Source: Hymenopus coronatus (taxonomy: Eukaryota > Arthropoda > Insecta > Mantodea > Hymenopodidae). From it: a stretch of 64,000 nucleotides of DNA. The stretch spans positions 96,392,781-96,456,780 of the forward strand of contig CM060898.1 in assembly GCA_030762935.1 (NCBI GenBank), read 5' to 3'. The position numbers were made by a program, and so were the translations under genes. A model generated the notes under the pieces. It was not told the DNA's origin and did no database searches. It saw only the letters and a program-made list of their open reading frames with translations. Positions 1 through 10,560 of the stretch are shown here, one piece after another; the first letter of the stretch is position 1, and each line of letters begins with the position of its first letter.

Positions 1-414
1 ATTGCTTTAAGGCATTTATTTTAACCTAGCGTTTTTTTGTTTCCCTCATCCTTTTGCTTTCTATGTAATGGTGTCCTTGCACGCCCTTTCATTTGTTTCT
101 TTTTATCGCACACAGTGCTATTTCTGAACACTTGGCAGTTTTTTACTGTTTCATTTATTTCTTATATTTGAATAATCTAAGACATTGATTATTATTTTGC
201 CCTTGTTCTCAGTTTACAAACATCTCGTCTCTTCCAAGCTTCTCCTTCCATAACTACAAATACTTACGTAAAATACAAAATATTTCACAGTGCTCCATGT
301 GCCATAAGCACTTCCTTACAAACTTATGTTAACTTTCCCCGTAGCTCGCTATTTGATTGCAGCTGAATAGACAGATGGTTATTTATTGCTAAAAACAACG
401 AGCGCTAGCAGTTA
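1..414. other. Unassigned AT-rich DNA
   Basis: I see no open frame, repeat or motif that I can name before the first R1 copy. Confidence 0.6.
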
Positions 415-1313
415 TTACTTTCTCTAGCCTCATATGTATAATGTACATAAGGATAGAGAAGTATTGTGTTCCACCCAAAACTTCGATACCGAGATTTTAC
501 CGGAAATACATTTTTAGGACCCCCTGTATCCAAAAATAGCATTTTCAGAAAAAGGTCCGTGTGTGTGTGTGTCCGTGTGTCTGTGAACACGATAACACAA
601 AAACGAAAATTAGCTAAAATACCAAACTTGGTATTTAAGTTTAGTATCTTCCAGGGATGCGACACGAAGATTTTGAGAAAAATCCCCACACCCCAAACTA
701 CCCTTTACATGGAACTTTTTTCGAAAATTTTGATTTTCTTAAAAATGGCTCTAACGATTTTGATTAAAATATCGTATATTAAAGGTTTTTACCTAACAAA
801 TAAAATGTATATCTTGAATTTTCTGGGAAATAACTTATGAAGACCTGTTTATTCTGGATGAATTTTGCTTAATTTGGTATAACTAGTAAACCGTAAGAGA
901 TAGACAAAAACTTACTATACAAAAAATGTAGGTATTGTTAAAATACACAAATTATGTCATATACATTTTTCTCCTGGAGCTTACTGTTTTAGAGGTATTC
1001 ATTGTTATTAGTTTCAGTTGTGAAGTACTTAATACTTTTCTCAGACGGGAGTGTCCGTTTTTCTTTTGTTCTACTCCTGGTCAAGAAAAGAAGAAGCGAT
1101 TTGTAATGACAATGGCATAACGACAGCTTTTAAAACATTTGACTATTGGTTTAGCCTAGTGTATTCCCTTATTTTCTTCCTACTTGCACGGAACTAAGTA
1201 TAAGAACATTGTGCTGAATACCTCGATTAACAAGGTGCAGAAAGAAGAAGAATCTTAAATATGAAGTTGGTAGAACAGCTAGAGAAAGTCATGTGAGTGT
1301 AACTAATCAGATT
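415..1313 (+). mobile_element. R1 element, full length (tandem unit 1)
   Basis: Begins ACTTTCTCTA with an end hairpin, then the AAACTTCGATACCGAG block, a GT tract and AATACCAAACTTGGTATT, and ends AACTAATCAGATTTTT. H half is subfamily A (GATAACAC, TTTTGAGAAAAATCC). The C half has the TTCTTTTGTTCTACTCCTGG variant (type iii). It shares its terminal TTTTT with the next copy. It includes a 124-codon open frame (466-840) that I regard as non-coding element sequence. Confidence 0.9.
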
Positions 1314-2162
1314 TTTACTTTCTCTACACGTACTATATACATAGTGTATAGAGAAGGTATTGCACTCCACCAAAAATTCGATACCGAGATTTCACCGGAA
1401 ATATATGTTTTGGGGTCCCCTGTATCCAAAAAAGTATTTTCAGAAAAAGGTCCGTGTGTGTGTGTCCGTGTGTCCGTGTGTCTGTGAACACGATAACTCA
1501 AAAAGGAAAAGTCGGTAAAGTACCAAACTTGGTATTTAAGTTTAGTATCTTCCAGGGATGCGACACGAAGATTTTAAAAATCCCCCCACCCCAAACTACC
1601 CTTTACATGGAACTTTTTTCGAAAATTTTTATTTTCTAAAAAATGGCTCTAACGATTTTGATCAAAATATCGCATATTAAAGATATTTACCTGATAAATA
1701 AAATGTATATTTTGAATTTTCTGGAAATAGCCTCTGAAGACTACTTTATTCTGGATGAATTTTATGGAATTTTGCATAACTGCTAAACCGTAAAATATAG
1801 ATAAAAACTTACCACACAAAAAATGCAGAGTACGTTAAAACACACAATTTATGTTATATACATTTTTTTTCGGGGAGTTCATTGTTTTTTTTAGATATTC
1901 CTTGTTTTTTGTTTTAGCTTTAAGAAACTTATAATTTTCTCATACAAGAGTTTCTCAACATCTGTCCATACAAATAAAGGAACTTCAGTCACATAGCAAC
2001 CAACTTTAGACTATTACTTTTCTACTTACAAGGAAGCAAGTAATAAGACTATTTCTGCTAATTTTTACTCGATTAGCATGAAGTAAATAGACGCACAAGC
2101 TTTTTAACAATAATTTGTTGTAGAGAAGTAGAGAAAGTCATGTGAATGGAACACATCAGATT
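1312..2162 (+). mobile_element. R1 element, full length (tandem unit 2)
   Basis: Starts in the TTTTT that ends unit 1 (ATCAGATTTTTACTTTCTC). Subfamily A H half with GATAACTC and GTCGGTAAAGTACC; C half of type i (TGTCCATACAAATAAAGG). Ends ACACATCAGATTTTT directly against unit 3. Confidence 0.92.
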
Positions 2163-3026
2163 TTTACTTTCTCTATACGCACTATGTACATATGTATAGA
2201 GAAGGTATTGCACTCCACCCAAAATTGATACCGAGATTTCACTGGAAATTTATGTTTTAGGGTCCCCTGCATCCATAAAAAGCATTTTCAGAAAAAGGTC
2301 CATGTGTGTGTGTGTGTGTGTGTTCGTGTGTCCGTGTGTCTGTGAACACGACAACTCAAAAACGAAAAGTCGGTAAAATACCAAACTTGGTATTTAAGTT
2401 TAGTATCTACCAGGGATGCGACACGAAGATTTTGAGAAAAATCACCCCACCCCAAACTACCCTTTACATTGAACTTTTTTCGAAAAAATTGTTTTTTTAA
2501 AAAATGACTAACGATTTTGATTAAAATATCGTATATTAAAGATATTTACCTGACAAATGAAATGTACATTTTGAATTTTCTGGGAATGGCCTCTGAAGAC
2601 TACTTCATTCTGGACGAGTTTTACGGAATTTTGCATAACTGCTAAACCGTAAGAGATAGACAAAAACTTACCACACAAAAGGTGTAGAGCACGTTAAAAC
2701 ACACCATTTATGCTATATGCATTTTTTTCGTGGAGTTCATAGTTTTTTAGATATTCCTTGTTTTTGATTTCTGCTTTGAAAAACATACTTTTCTCATACA
2801 GGAATTTGTCAACTGCTGTCCATACAAACAAAGGAACTTCAGTGACAAGCAACCAACTTTTGACTGTCACTTTAACCTATGCTACTCTCTTATTTCGCTT
2901 GCACATACAAGGAAACAAGAAATTAGACTATTTCTGCTATTTTTACTGATTAACATGAATTAAATAGAAGTATAAGTTTTTTAACTACAATTTGTTGCAG
3001 GTGTGAATGGCACACATCAGATTTTT
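2161..3026 (+). mobile_element. R1 element, nearly full (tandem unit 3)
   Basis: Same A/type i structure as unit 2, with a longer GT tract. The C end keeps GTGTGAATGG...ACACATCAGATTTTT but has lost the GTAGAGAAAGTCAT stretch that normally precedes it, so the subterminal inverted repeat is missing. Confidence 0.9.
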
Positions 3027-3335
3027 ATTAAAATGCCATATATTAGAAATATTAACATGAAAAGGCCTTTTGGTGTTCATTGTTTCTCAGGATAGCATGG
3101 GGATAGTATGACATGTTAAGGTCAGTATAAAGGCGTTCATTTGTTAAAGCATTTGACTATCGCTACTGTCTTCGTATCTAATACTAAAAGGTACCGTAGC
3201 TATTTCTGTAAATATTTATCTCGGTAAAATGAATTAGGTTAGAAGTATAAGCTTTAGTATGAATAGTTTTCGTATCCGCTAAAAAAAGATATAGGAAAAA
3301 GAAAGTCACGTGAGTGCGACACATTAGATATATTT
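3027..3335 (+). mobile_element. R1, old degenerate fragment
   Basis: Starts inside the element at ATTAAAATGCCATATATTAG and ends GAAAGTCACGTGAGTG...ACACATTAGAT. Many differences and deletions mark it as an old copy. It abuts tandem unit 3 at ATTTTTATTAAAATG. Confidence 0.7.
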
Positions 3336-3436
3336 TCGCACGATTTCTGTCGTCGCGGAAAAAATCCACGGGACAAAACTGGTAGAAAACGAGCTTCCGC
3401 GTCCAGTATCTGAAATTCAAAAATAAGTTTTTACAT

Positions 3437-3746
3437 AAAAAATCTGATGTGTTCCATTCACATGACTTTCTCTACATCTCTGCAACACATTATTGTTAAA
3501 AAGCTGTCTCTTACTTCGCGGTAATCGAGAAACAATTAGCAGAAATAGTCTTATAGTCTTTTGACTGTCACGTTAACCTATGGTACTCCCTTATTTCGCT
3601 TCAACTTTCAAGGAAGCAAGTAATAAGACTATTTATGCTAATATTTTCTCGACTAGTATGAAGTAAATAGAAGCATAAGCTGTTTAACCATAATTTGTTG
3701 CAGAGATGTAGAGAAAGCCATGAGAATGAAACACTTCAGACTTTTT
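3437..3746. mobile_element. R1 fold-back: two C ends in inverted orientation
   Basis: Left part (3437 to about 3555) reads AATCTGATGTG...ACTTTCTCTAC, a C end in minus orientation. Right part (about 3556-3746) is a C end in plus orientation, ending GTAGAGAAAGCC...ACACTTCAGACTTTTT. No H end is present, so the unit is an inverted repeat bounded by two C ends. Confidence 0.8.
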
Positions 3747-3783
3747 GGACAAAATCTATAGCGTGGCTTAAAAATAAGAAGAT

Positions 3784-3875
3784 AAAAGGCTTTAGTCCCG
3801 TTTATTTGCACGCAAAAGAACCCTTACCTTGAAAGAGAAGATACCTGTGCAAAATTCCAATAGCTCATGTCCGCA
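3784..3875 (+). repeat. Possible SINE1 3' fragment
   Basis: AAGGCTTTAGTCCCGTTTAT, then CACGCAAAAGAACC and GAGAAGATACCTGTGCAAAA, parallel the AAAGCCGTGGGTCCCGTGTC, CACGTAAAAGAAC and GAGAGGCCTCTGAGCAAAA order of the SINE at 8031. Heavily diverged. Confidence 0.4.
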
Positions 3876-4765
3876 ATTCGTGATGTAGTCCTATCTAAGC
3901 GACGAAGTGATTCATTGTTACCATTTGCACAACATAATAGCAAAATCGCGAATTAGAAGTATTTCCACTCGCCTAGGAGAACTCTGCTAACTCTCCAAAA
4001 TACACCAACTGGTCTGATGGAACCTACCTACCTACATACCTGCCTGCCGGTCTACGTAAGAAGAAACATCCTAATGAATTGTATTTACTTGCAATGCCTT
4101 TCACATTTTTTTTTACTTTAGGGGACTAAAACGTGTTCCACAAAATCTAACTTGTAACCAATCCTGTTCAAATGTTCAGCATAAACTTAAAATGAACTTA
4201 AAAACTGGCATATAGTTTTGCTACACCTTTAAATCGATAAAAATATGACATGTTTAATTCGACAATTTAAAATAAATTGTTCCAAAATTATATTCAATTT
4301 TTTTTCGTGAAACAACCACAAGATTGAATAAATTTCAACATGCCAGTTATGTAGGTATATTAATATTTAAATATTGTACTAGAATTTTTATTTTTTCAAA
4401 GTTACGATTTCTTCACTGTGTGGATCACCTGATTGATTATCATAATTGAGAAAATAACTAGCTTTGTAGATATGTGTACGCTGTTTAAAATATGCGTATA
4501 ATTGTGACAGATTTGAATGTCAGAACAATTTGGAAATATTTAGTTAAACACTGCGAGATTTAAAAATTTACCAAAGGGTACCAATGGTTCGTGATTATAC
4601 ATTTGGGTGCCCACAAAATGTCAGATTCCAATAGCCCTGAAAATGTGAAATAGCACATGCAGTATAACAGTTATGATTATGAACAAACTGATAGAATTGC
4701 AATCGTTCCCAGCAGAAGCAGCGGCAACAGGAGCATCTAGCAACAGCAGCAGCAACTACAAGAGA
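3876..4765. other. Unassigned AT-rich DNA
   Basis: No supported gene. Contains short CTACCTACC repeats near 4025 and, at the right edge, CAGCAG/CAACAG trinucleotides next to the microsatellite; the resulting Asn-rich open frame is a microsatellite artefact. Confidence 0.6.

Positions 4766-4836
<71 letters not shown>
4766..4836. repeat. (AAT)n microsatellite
   Basis: About 23 uninterrupted AAT units. Confidence 0.98.
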
Positions 4837-4839
<3 letters not shown>

Positions 4840-4915
4840 CGCGAACATGTCTGATGCAAGAAGGTGTTTTTTTCTATTAATTGTTCCATGTATTCCCCGC
4901 CTTTAACTGCATGGT
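4837..4915 (-). mobile_element. Probable LINE 3' end next to (AAT)n
   Basis: Shares TTCCCCGYCTTTAACTGCA with sequence beside the (ATT)n at 48917. In both places the block sits next to a triplet tract, as expected for a LINE tail read on the minus strand. Short and inferential. Confidence 0.4.
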
Positions 4916-5417
4916 TGTTTCTGTGGTCTTTGGAACATATTGCCGTTAGGACAATTTTCCCTTGTTATTTTTTCACTTTTTTTTCTCGATGTGGCGGTGT
5001 AATGAAATACCCCCGAAGGAACTTCTTCACTCCACTTCATTCACTGGGTGGTCGAATATAAGACCTCTCTAATCTGTTGAAGCATTAGCACAACAGTAAT
5101 CACAAACTCACTCGGAGAACAGCAGTTTTTGTTGCATCAGAAACCACTTACTATCTCACTAATTGACTCACATGCGAGTATATTCGCTTATATAGCCACT
5201 GGACTTTTCGAGAGAGACCTAAAATGTTCGGGAGGCGGGGAATAATAAAATTCCATAACAGCCTTGTTATCTCACGATAAGGCTTCTGGTGTTTTCGTTG
5301 GATGAGAGTGCATGGATGAGACATAGCACCACCAGAACAATATTTGCTTCACAGATTTAAGAGCACCACCAGCAATGGGTGTGTGCGTCGCTTCTCGCCC
5401 TCTCATAACATTCTAAT
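4916..5417. other. Unassigned DNA
   Basis: No gene or repeat recognised. Slightly less AT-rich than its surroundings, with a short purine patch at 5225-5245. Confidence 0.5.
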
Positions 5418-5660
5418 AATCGAGATTTCACTGGAAATATGTTTTAGGCTCCCCGAAATAAAATAAGAACATTGTTACAAAGAGGTCCGTCGGTGTGTTT
5501 GAACAGCGTAATTATAAAATGAAACCTTTGATAAATATCATACTTGCCGTTTAAGTGTCTTCGAAAGATGTTACACGGAGATCAAGAAAGTGCTCTATTC
5601 CAAACTAACCTTTACGTGAAAAGTTATTCTTTGATTTCGTCAAAAATATCTGCGCACTTA
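5418..5660 (+). mobile_element. R1, old H-half fragment
   Basis: Recognised from TCGAGATTTCACTGGAAAT, a decayed GTCCGTCGGTGTGT segment and TCCAAACTAACCTTTACGTG in the expected order. Both termini are lost. Confidence 0.7.
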
Positions 5661-5806
5661 ACACGTTTAGTTCTCCATTTTCCATATTTTAACTGTTTTA
5701 ATTTTAAATCGCAGTGTACGAGATTCCTGACTTCGCACGTCAGGCACTCAAGATATACCTATACTGATCTCTATTTTGTAGCTGTCAATCATCAGCAACA
5801 AATAAT

Positions 5807-7642
5807 ATGAAAAGTCTTCAGATAGCAACAGGTTTGAACCTCTTCAGAAGGTACAAGGTTTTCAGCAACTAGTATGGAGAAAAGTCTTAGCAAGCAGTGA
5901 GAAGAACGTCTTCATAGGGCAGTTATGCGGAAAGCCTTCAACAAGTTGTAATATCAACAAGCTGTAAGGTGGCAAGTTTTCAACAAGCAGTAATGTGAAA
6001 AGACTTCAGTAAGCAATAAGGGGAAAGTCTTCAGCAAGAAGCAATGTGAAAGTTTTCAGGAAGCAGTAATGTGGAACGTTTTCAGTAAACTATAAGGTGG
6101 AAAATCTTCAGTAAGCAGTAAAATGGAAAGACTTCAGCAAACAGTAAGGTGGACATCTTAAAAAAATCAGTAATGTGGAAAGTCTTCAGTAAACTATAAG
6201 GCAGGAAATCTTCAGCAAATAGGAATGTGGAAAGTCTTCAGCAAGCAGTAATGTGGAAAGTCTTCAGTAAACTATAAGGTAGGAAATCTTCAGCAAATAG
6301 GAAGGTGGAAAGTCTTCATTAAGCAGCAATGTGGAAAGTCTTCAGCAAACAGTAAGGTGGACATCTAAAAAAATCAGTAATGTGGAAAGTCTTCAGTAAA
6401 CTATAAGGTAGGAAATCTTCCGCAAATAGGAATGTGGAAAGTCTTCATTAAGCAGCAATGTGGAAAGTCTTTAGCAAGCAGTAATGTGGAAATTCTTCAG
6501 TAAACTATAAGGTGGAAAATTTTCAGCAAGCAGGAAGGTGGAAATTCTTCATTAAGCAGTAATGTGGAAAGTCTTCAATAAGCAATAATGTGGAAAATAT
6601 TCAGGAAGCACTAATGTGGAAAGCCTTCAGCATGCAGTAACGTGGAAAACCGCCAGGTAATGTGAAAAGTATTCAGTAACCTATAAGAGGGAAAAATCTT
6701 AAGGAAGTAGTAATATGAAAAGTCTTCAGCAAACAATAATTTGGAAAGTCTTCAGCAAAAACTAATGTGGAAAATCTTCAGTAAACTATAAGGTGGTAAA
6801 TCTTCAGTACCAGGAATGTGAAAAGTCTTCACTAAGCAATGATGTGGAAAATCTTCAGCATACAGTAATGTGGAAAATTTTCTGGAAGCAATAATGTGGA
6901 AAGTCTTCAGCATACAGTACTGTGGATAATCTTCATGAAGCAGTAATGTAAAAAGTATTCACTAAGTATTAATGGGAAAGCCTTCAGCATACAGCAATAT
7001 GGAAAATCTTTAGGAAGAAATAATGTGGAAAATCTTCATCATACGGTAATGTGGAAAATCTTCAGGAATAAGTAATGTGGAAAGTTCTCGGCAAGCAGCA
7101 ATGTAGAAAGTTTTTAGTAATCTTCAATAAATTATAAGGTGGAAAATCTTCAGCAAGCAGAAATGTGGAAAGTCTTCACTAAGCAGTAATATGGTAAATC
7201 TTCATCATGCAGAATGTGGAGCGTCTTCAGGAAACAGTATGAGGAAGATTTTCATCATGCAGTAACATCGAAAATCTTCACTAAACAGTAATGTGGAAAG
7301 TCCTCAGCATGCAGTAACTGGAAAATTTTCAGCAAGCATTAATATGAAAAGTCTTCAGCATCAGTAATGTGGGGAAATCTTCAGGGAGCTGTAGTGTGGA
7401 ATATCTTCACTAAGCAGTAATGTGGAATACCTTCAGCAAGCAGTATGGGGATAGTCCTCATTAAGCATTAATGTGGAAAGTCTTCACTAAGCAGTAATGT
7501 GGAAAACCTTCAGTAAACAATAATGTGGAAAATCTTCACTGAGTATCTAGCAATGTGGTAAACCTTTGGCATGCAGTGATGTGAAAGACTTTAGGAAGCA
7601 GTAAGGTGGGAAATTTTGAGCAAGCTTTAAGATGAAAAGTAA
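5807..7642. repeat. 26-bp minisatellite array, about 70 units
   Basis: Imperfect tandem repeats whose unit is AGCAGTAATGTGG followed by AAAGTCTTCAG plus a 2-base linker, 26 bp in all. The middle part has higher-order structure: the rare variant GGACATCT(TA)AAAAAAATCAG starts at 6151 and again at 6359, exactly 208 bp or eight units apart, with matching variant order between. Units at both edges are more degraded, as expected when exchange is concentrated in the centre. No open frame spans the array. Confidence 0.97.
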
Positions 7643-8016
7643 ATAATATGCTACAGCTGCTCCTGAAAATTCGAAATAAAATGCATGTGCCTCTTTTACA
7701 TGAACCTCATCCATTGGTTGGCGCCGAATATGACAGCAGCACGAGGAGTGGCAGCTTTTGTCTCTTCGACTTGTTATTTGCCGCTGTACAGCCTACGCCA
7801 CTTAAGTGGTGTAGGACGTGGATATTAATTGACTGGCACTAAAGTTTGAACGTTCAGGATGATGCTATACCGTTGCATAGCAGGAATGTTAAAACATTTG
7901 ACAGAAACAAAATTATATCTTGCTTCAATCTTTATTTTCCCTAAGAGGTATGAAATTTATTAGGTTATAGAAAAGTGTTTTATAAGCATACCAGCTATAT
8001 ATTCTACATAAAGTAA
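7643..8016. other. Unassigned DNA
   Basis: Holds a 64-codon open frame (7648-7842) with no recognisable domain and a short inverted repeat, TACGCCACTTAAGTGGTGTA, at about 7794-7813. No gene is supported. Confidence 0.5.
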
Positions 8017-8030
8017 CATCATTAATCATT
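8017..8030 (+). repeat. Left target-site duplication of SINE1 copy
   Basis: CATCATTAATCATT occurs here and exactly at 8325-8338, flanking the SINE. Confidence 0.9.
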
Positions 8031-8324
8031 GTCACTCTCCGTGGTGTAATGGTTATGTAATGGTTACCATGCTGACTTCATATACCCAAGGTCGCGGGTT
8101 CAAACGATGGATTTTTCGGGTGTAAAAATCCTTAGCATGGCTTCCTTCGGAAGGGAAGTAAAGCCGTGGGTCCCGTGTCGTAGATTTACGGCACGTAAAA
8201 GAACATCAAGCCTGCTAGAGAGGCCTCTGAGCAAAATTAAGCGGTCTTTCACGCCCATTATAGAATGGGACGCTGAGAACCACGGCAGTTAAAGAGCGTC
8301 CATAAATAAAACGCTATTTCTTTT
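8031..8324 (+). mobile_element. SINE1, tRNA-derived, full length with 14-bp TSD
   Basis: The tRNA-like head has an A-box-like TGGTGTAATGGTTA and the B box GCGGGTTCAAAC. The body has AAGCCGTGGGTCCCGTGTCG, a TACGGCACGTAAAAGAAC segment and GCGGTCTTTCACGCCC, and the tail ends CATAAATAAAACGC. Flanked by a perfect 14-bp duplication, which shows retroposition. The head contains a local duplication (TGTAATGGTTA twice). Other copies lie at 18150, 25581 and 31612. Confidence 0.95.
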
Positions 8325-8338
8325 CATCATTAATCATT
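8325..8338 (+). repeat. Right target-site duplication of SINE1 copy
   Basis: Exact repeat of 8017-8030. Confidence 0.9.
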
Positions 8339-8759
8339 CAGCTAAAATTAACACTTTGTGTAGGTATCTTTCATGTTTATTAAAAAGTAAACTGTCATGT
8401 CTTTTCTAAATATTAGACACGTTTTGTTCATCCATTTTTTTATAATTGCACATTTGGATTGAATAATTTGCGTCAAATTATGCTTGACGTTTTACATACA
8501 TTGTGTAGAACTCATATTTGGAAAATTTCCAGAGTTTAGAAGTGTCATTACTACCAAGGCACATGACTGTCTGTTTTCACAATGTTGTCAGGTTTTCTCA
8601 CAGCCATGGTTGTGTCGTCAAGAAACTTTTAAAACTATTTTAACATCCAAATGTTTCAATATCTTAAGAATATACTTTGGCATATTGAGAAAATAAAACA
8701 AACAAAAACGCTGGATTTTGAGGCGATTGAGTTTTAATATCTCTGCACCTATGTTAAAG
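8339..8759. other. Unassigned AT-rich DNA
   Basis: A 70-codon open frame at 8484-8696 has no recognisable motif. No repeat seen. Confidence 0.5.
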
Positions 8760-9465
8760 AGAGAGAGTTATCGAAATTTCACTGGAAGTGTGTCTCTTAA
8801 GGAAATTGAATTAAATAAAGTATTTTAAAACATTCGCGCGTACTTGTGAACTGCGAAACTCAAAAATGAAAATACGAAAAATTAACAAACTTGGAATTTA
8901 AGTTGTCCAGCAACAAGACATTATGGGCATAGGCGTGGTTCCCGGCTGCGAAATGCGCCCGGGTTTGATTCCAACCATAGAGCACGGATATAGAACCGAT
9001 GTCCACCTAGTATTGTAAGAAAAGTGAGGAGCTACGATAGGCAGCGGTCCTATCATCATAAGTAAACTTTCTGGCTGGGGGATGCGTGATATTGGCCGTA
9101 TCGGCTAGATAATCGCCCACCTCTGCTTTGCGTGAGTGAACGTGACAGTCCCAGGTCCTTTGCGAACTGTAGCAAAGTTGTGGCATTTAATTTCATCTTC
9201 CAAGGATGCGACATATAACTTTTCAGGAAATTCCACTCCTACTCTCTGTATGGACAATTTTTCGTTGTTTTCATATTTACTCAAAATGGCTTTAAATTTT
9301 GATTAAAATAAGTGTGTCGTATTCACACGAGGGGAAAAATGAAGGCATATCTTGAATTATTTGAATAGCTGTGAAAAACTCCTCATGTGATCTGAACACA
9401 TAGACCAAAACCATTTACATTGCACAAATAAACATTGAACAATTTAAAGATGTCGCCTGCAGCAT
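8760..9465 (+). mobile_element. R1, old copy split by a SINE
   Basis: R1 blocks appear in order: TCGAAATTTCACTGGAA, then GAAACTCAAAAATGAAAAT and AACTTGGAATTTAAGTT; after the insertion, CTTCCAAGGATGCGACA and ACTCAAAATGGCTTTAA. The hairpin end and C end are gone. Confidence 0.8.
8905..9184 (+). mobile_element. tRNA-derived SINE inserted in an R1 copy
   Basis: B-box-like CCCGGGTTTGATTCCAA follows an A-box-like GGCGTGGTTCCC. The insert is bounded by near-identical 9-mers ATTTAAGTT (8896-8904) and ATTTAATTT (9185-9193), a plausible target-site duplication because R1 normally has one such block here. Contains GTCCTTTGCGAAC, also seen in the SINE2 family. Confidence 0.75.
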
Positions 9466-9517
9466 TTTGTTCACACTTCATGTTTTAAGAAGGTTTCGTA
9501 AATTTAAAAATCAATTT

Positions 9518-10316
9518 AAAAATCTGATGAATTCCATTCACGCGAGTTTCTCTAACCACTGTAAAAGTTATTGTTGTAAATCTTATTCTTCTATCCACTT
9601 CAGGCTAATCGAGATAAACATTAGCTGAAATGATCTTATTATTTAGTTTCCTGTAAATAGAAGGGAAATAAGGGAATACACTAGACTAAAGTGGTTGCCA
9701 TGTGGTTGAAATTCGTTTCTTTGCATAGTCAGGAGTTTACAAATTCCCGTATGAGAAAATTAAGTATTTTAAAACTGAAACCAATAACAAGAAGTATCTC
9801 GGAAATGGTAAAGTTCACGAAAAAATTTGTATGACATAAATTATGTGTTTAACGAGATCTATATTTTTTGTGCAGTAGGTTTTTGTCTGTTTCTTACGGT
9901 CTACTAGTTATGCAAAAGTCATTCAGAATGAAGGGATCTTCAGGACTATTCCCCCCAAAATTCAAGATATACATTTTATATTTCATGTAAATATCTTTAA
10001 TATGCGGTATTTTAATCAAAATAGTTAGAACCATTCTTGAGAAAATAAAATGTTTCGAATTTTCTCCCATGTAAATGTTAGTTTTTGTTGGGGGTTTTTC
10101 TCGAAATCTTTTTGTCGCATCCTTGGAAGATACGAAACTTAAATACCAAGTTTGGTATTTTACCCACTTATCTTTTTTGGTTATGTGTTCACAGACACAC
10201 GGACCATTTCTCTAAAACTGCAGGGTGTCCTAAAACGTGTATTTGCAGTGAAATCTCGGTATGGAATTTTTGGATGGAGTGCAATACGTTCTCTACCTAT
10301 ATATTATGTAGAAAAA
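9518..10316 (-). mobile_element. R1 element, nearly full
   Basis: Starts AAATCTGATGAATTCC and runs to a degraded hairpin end ACGTTCTCTACCTATATATT. Type ii C half (GAAATTCGTTTCTTTGCAT); A-like H half (ACCAAGTTTGGTATTTTACC). Confidence 0.88.
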
Positions 10317-10560
10317 CTATAAATAATCTAAATAAATACCGAGTAAATTTATTTAGATTGACACGATTTAGATCAGCTACTGTAATGTTTTGAATTTTAG
10401 TTTCTATGTTTTGCCTAATTTACTCCAATGTGTGAATGAGTTTGATGCGAACGTTCAAGATTTTTGCCAGTCCCGTCTAATTGTTAATACTGCATCTGTT
10501 TGCATGCATTTGCTGTGTTGCGGTTTGTCTATCAGTAGTCGAAAATACATTCACGAATGT

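Noticed and set aside
405..689. Proteins rich in His-Thr or Cys-Val repeats in many R1 copies
   Set aside because: These are translations of the GT/AC tract and surrounding R1 sequence, open on both strands.
4673..4906. Asn-repeat protein
   Set aside because: The Asn run is an (AAT)n microsatellite read in frame; flanks are non-coding.
5807..7642. CRISPR-like array
   Set aside because: Units are directly adjacent, diverged tandem repeats without unique spacers, in a eukaryotic genome.
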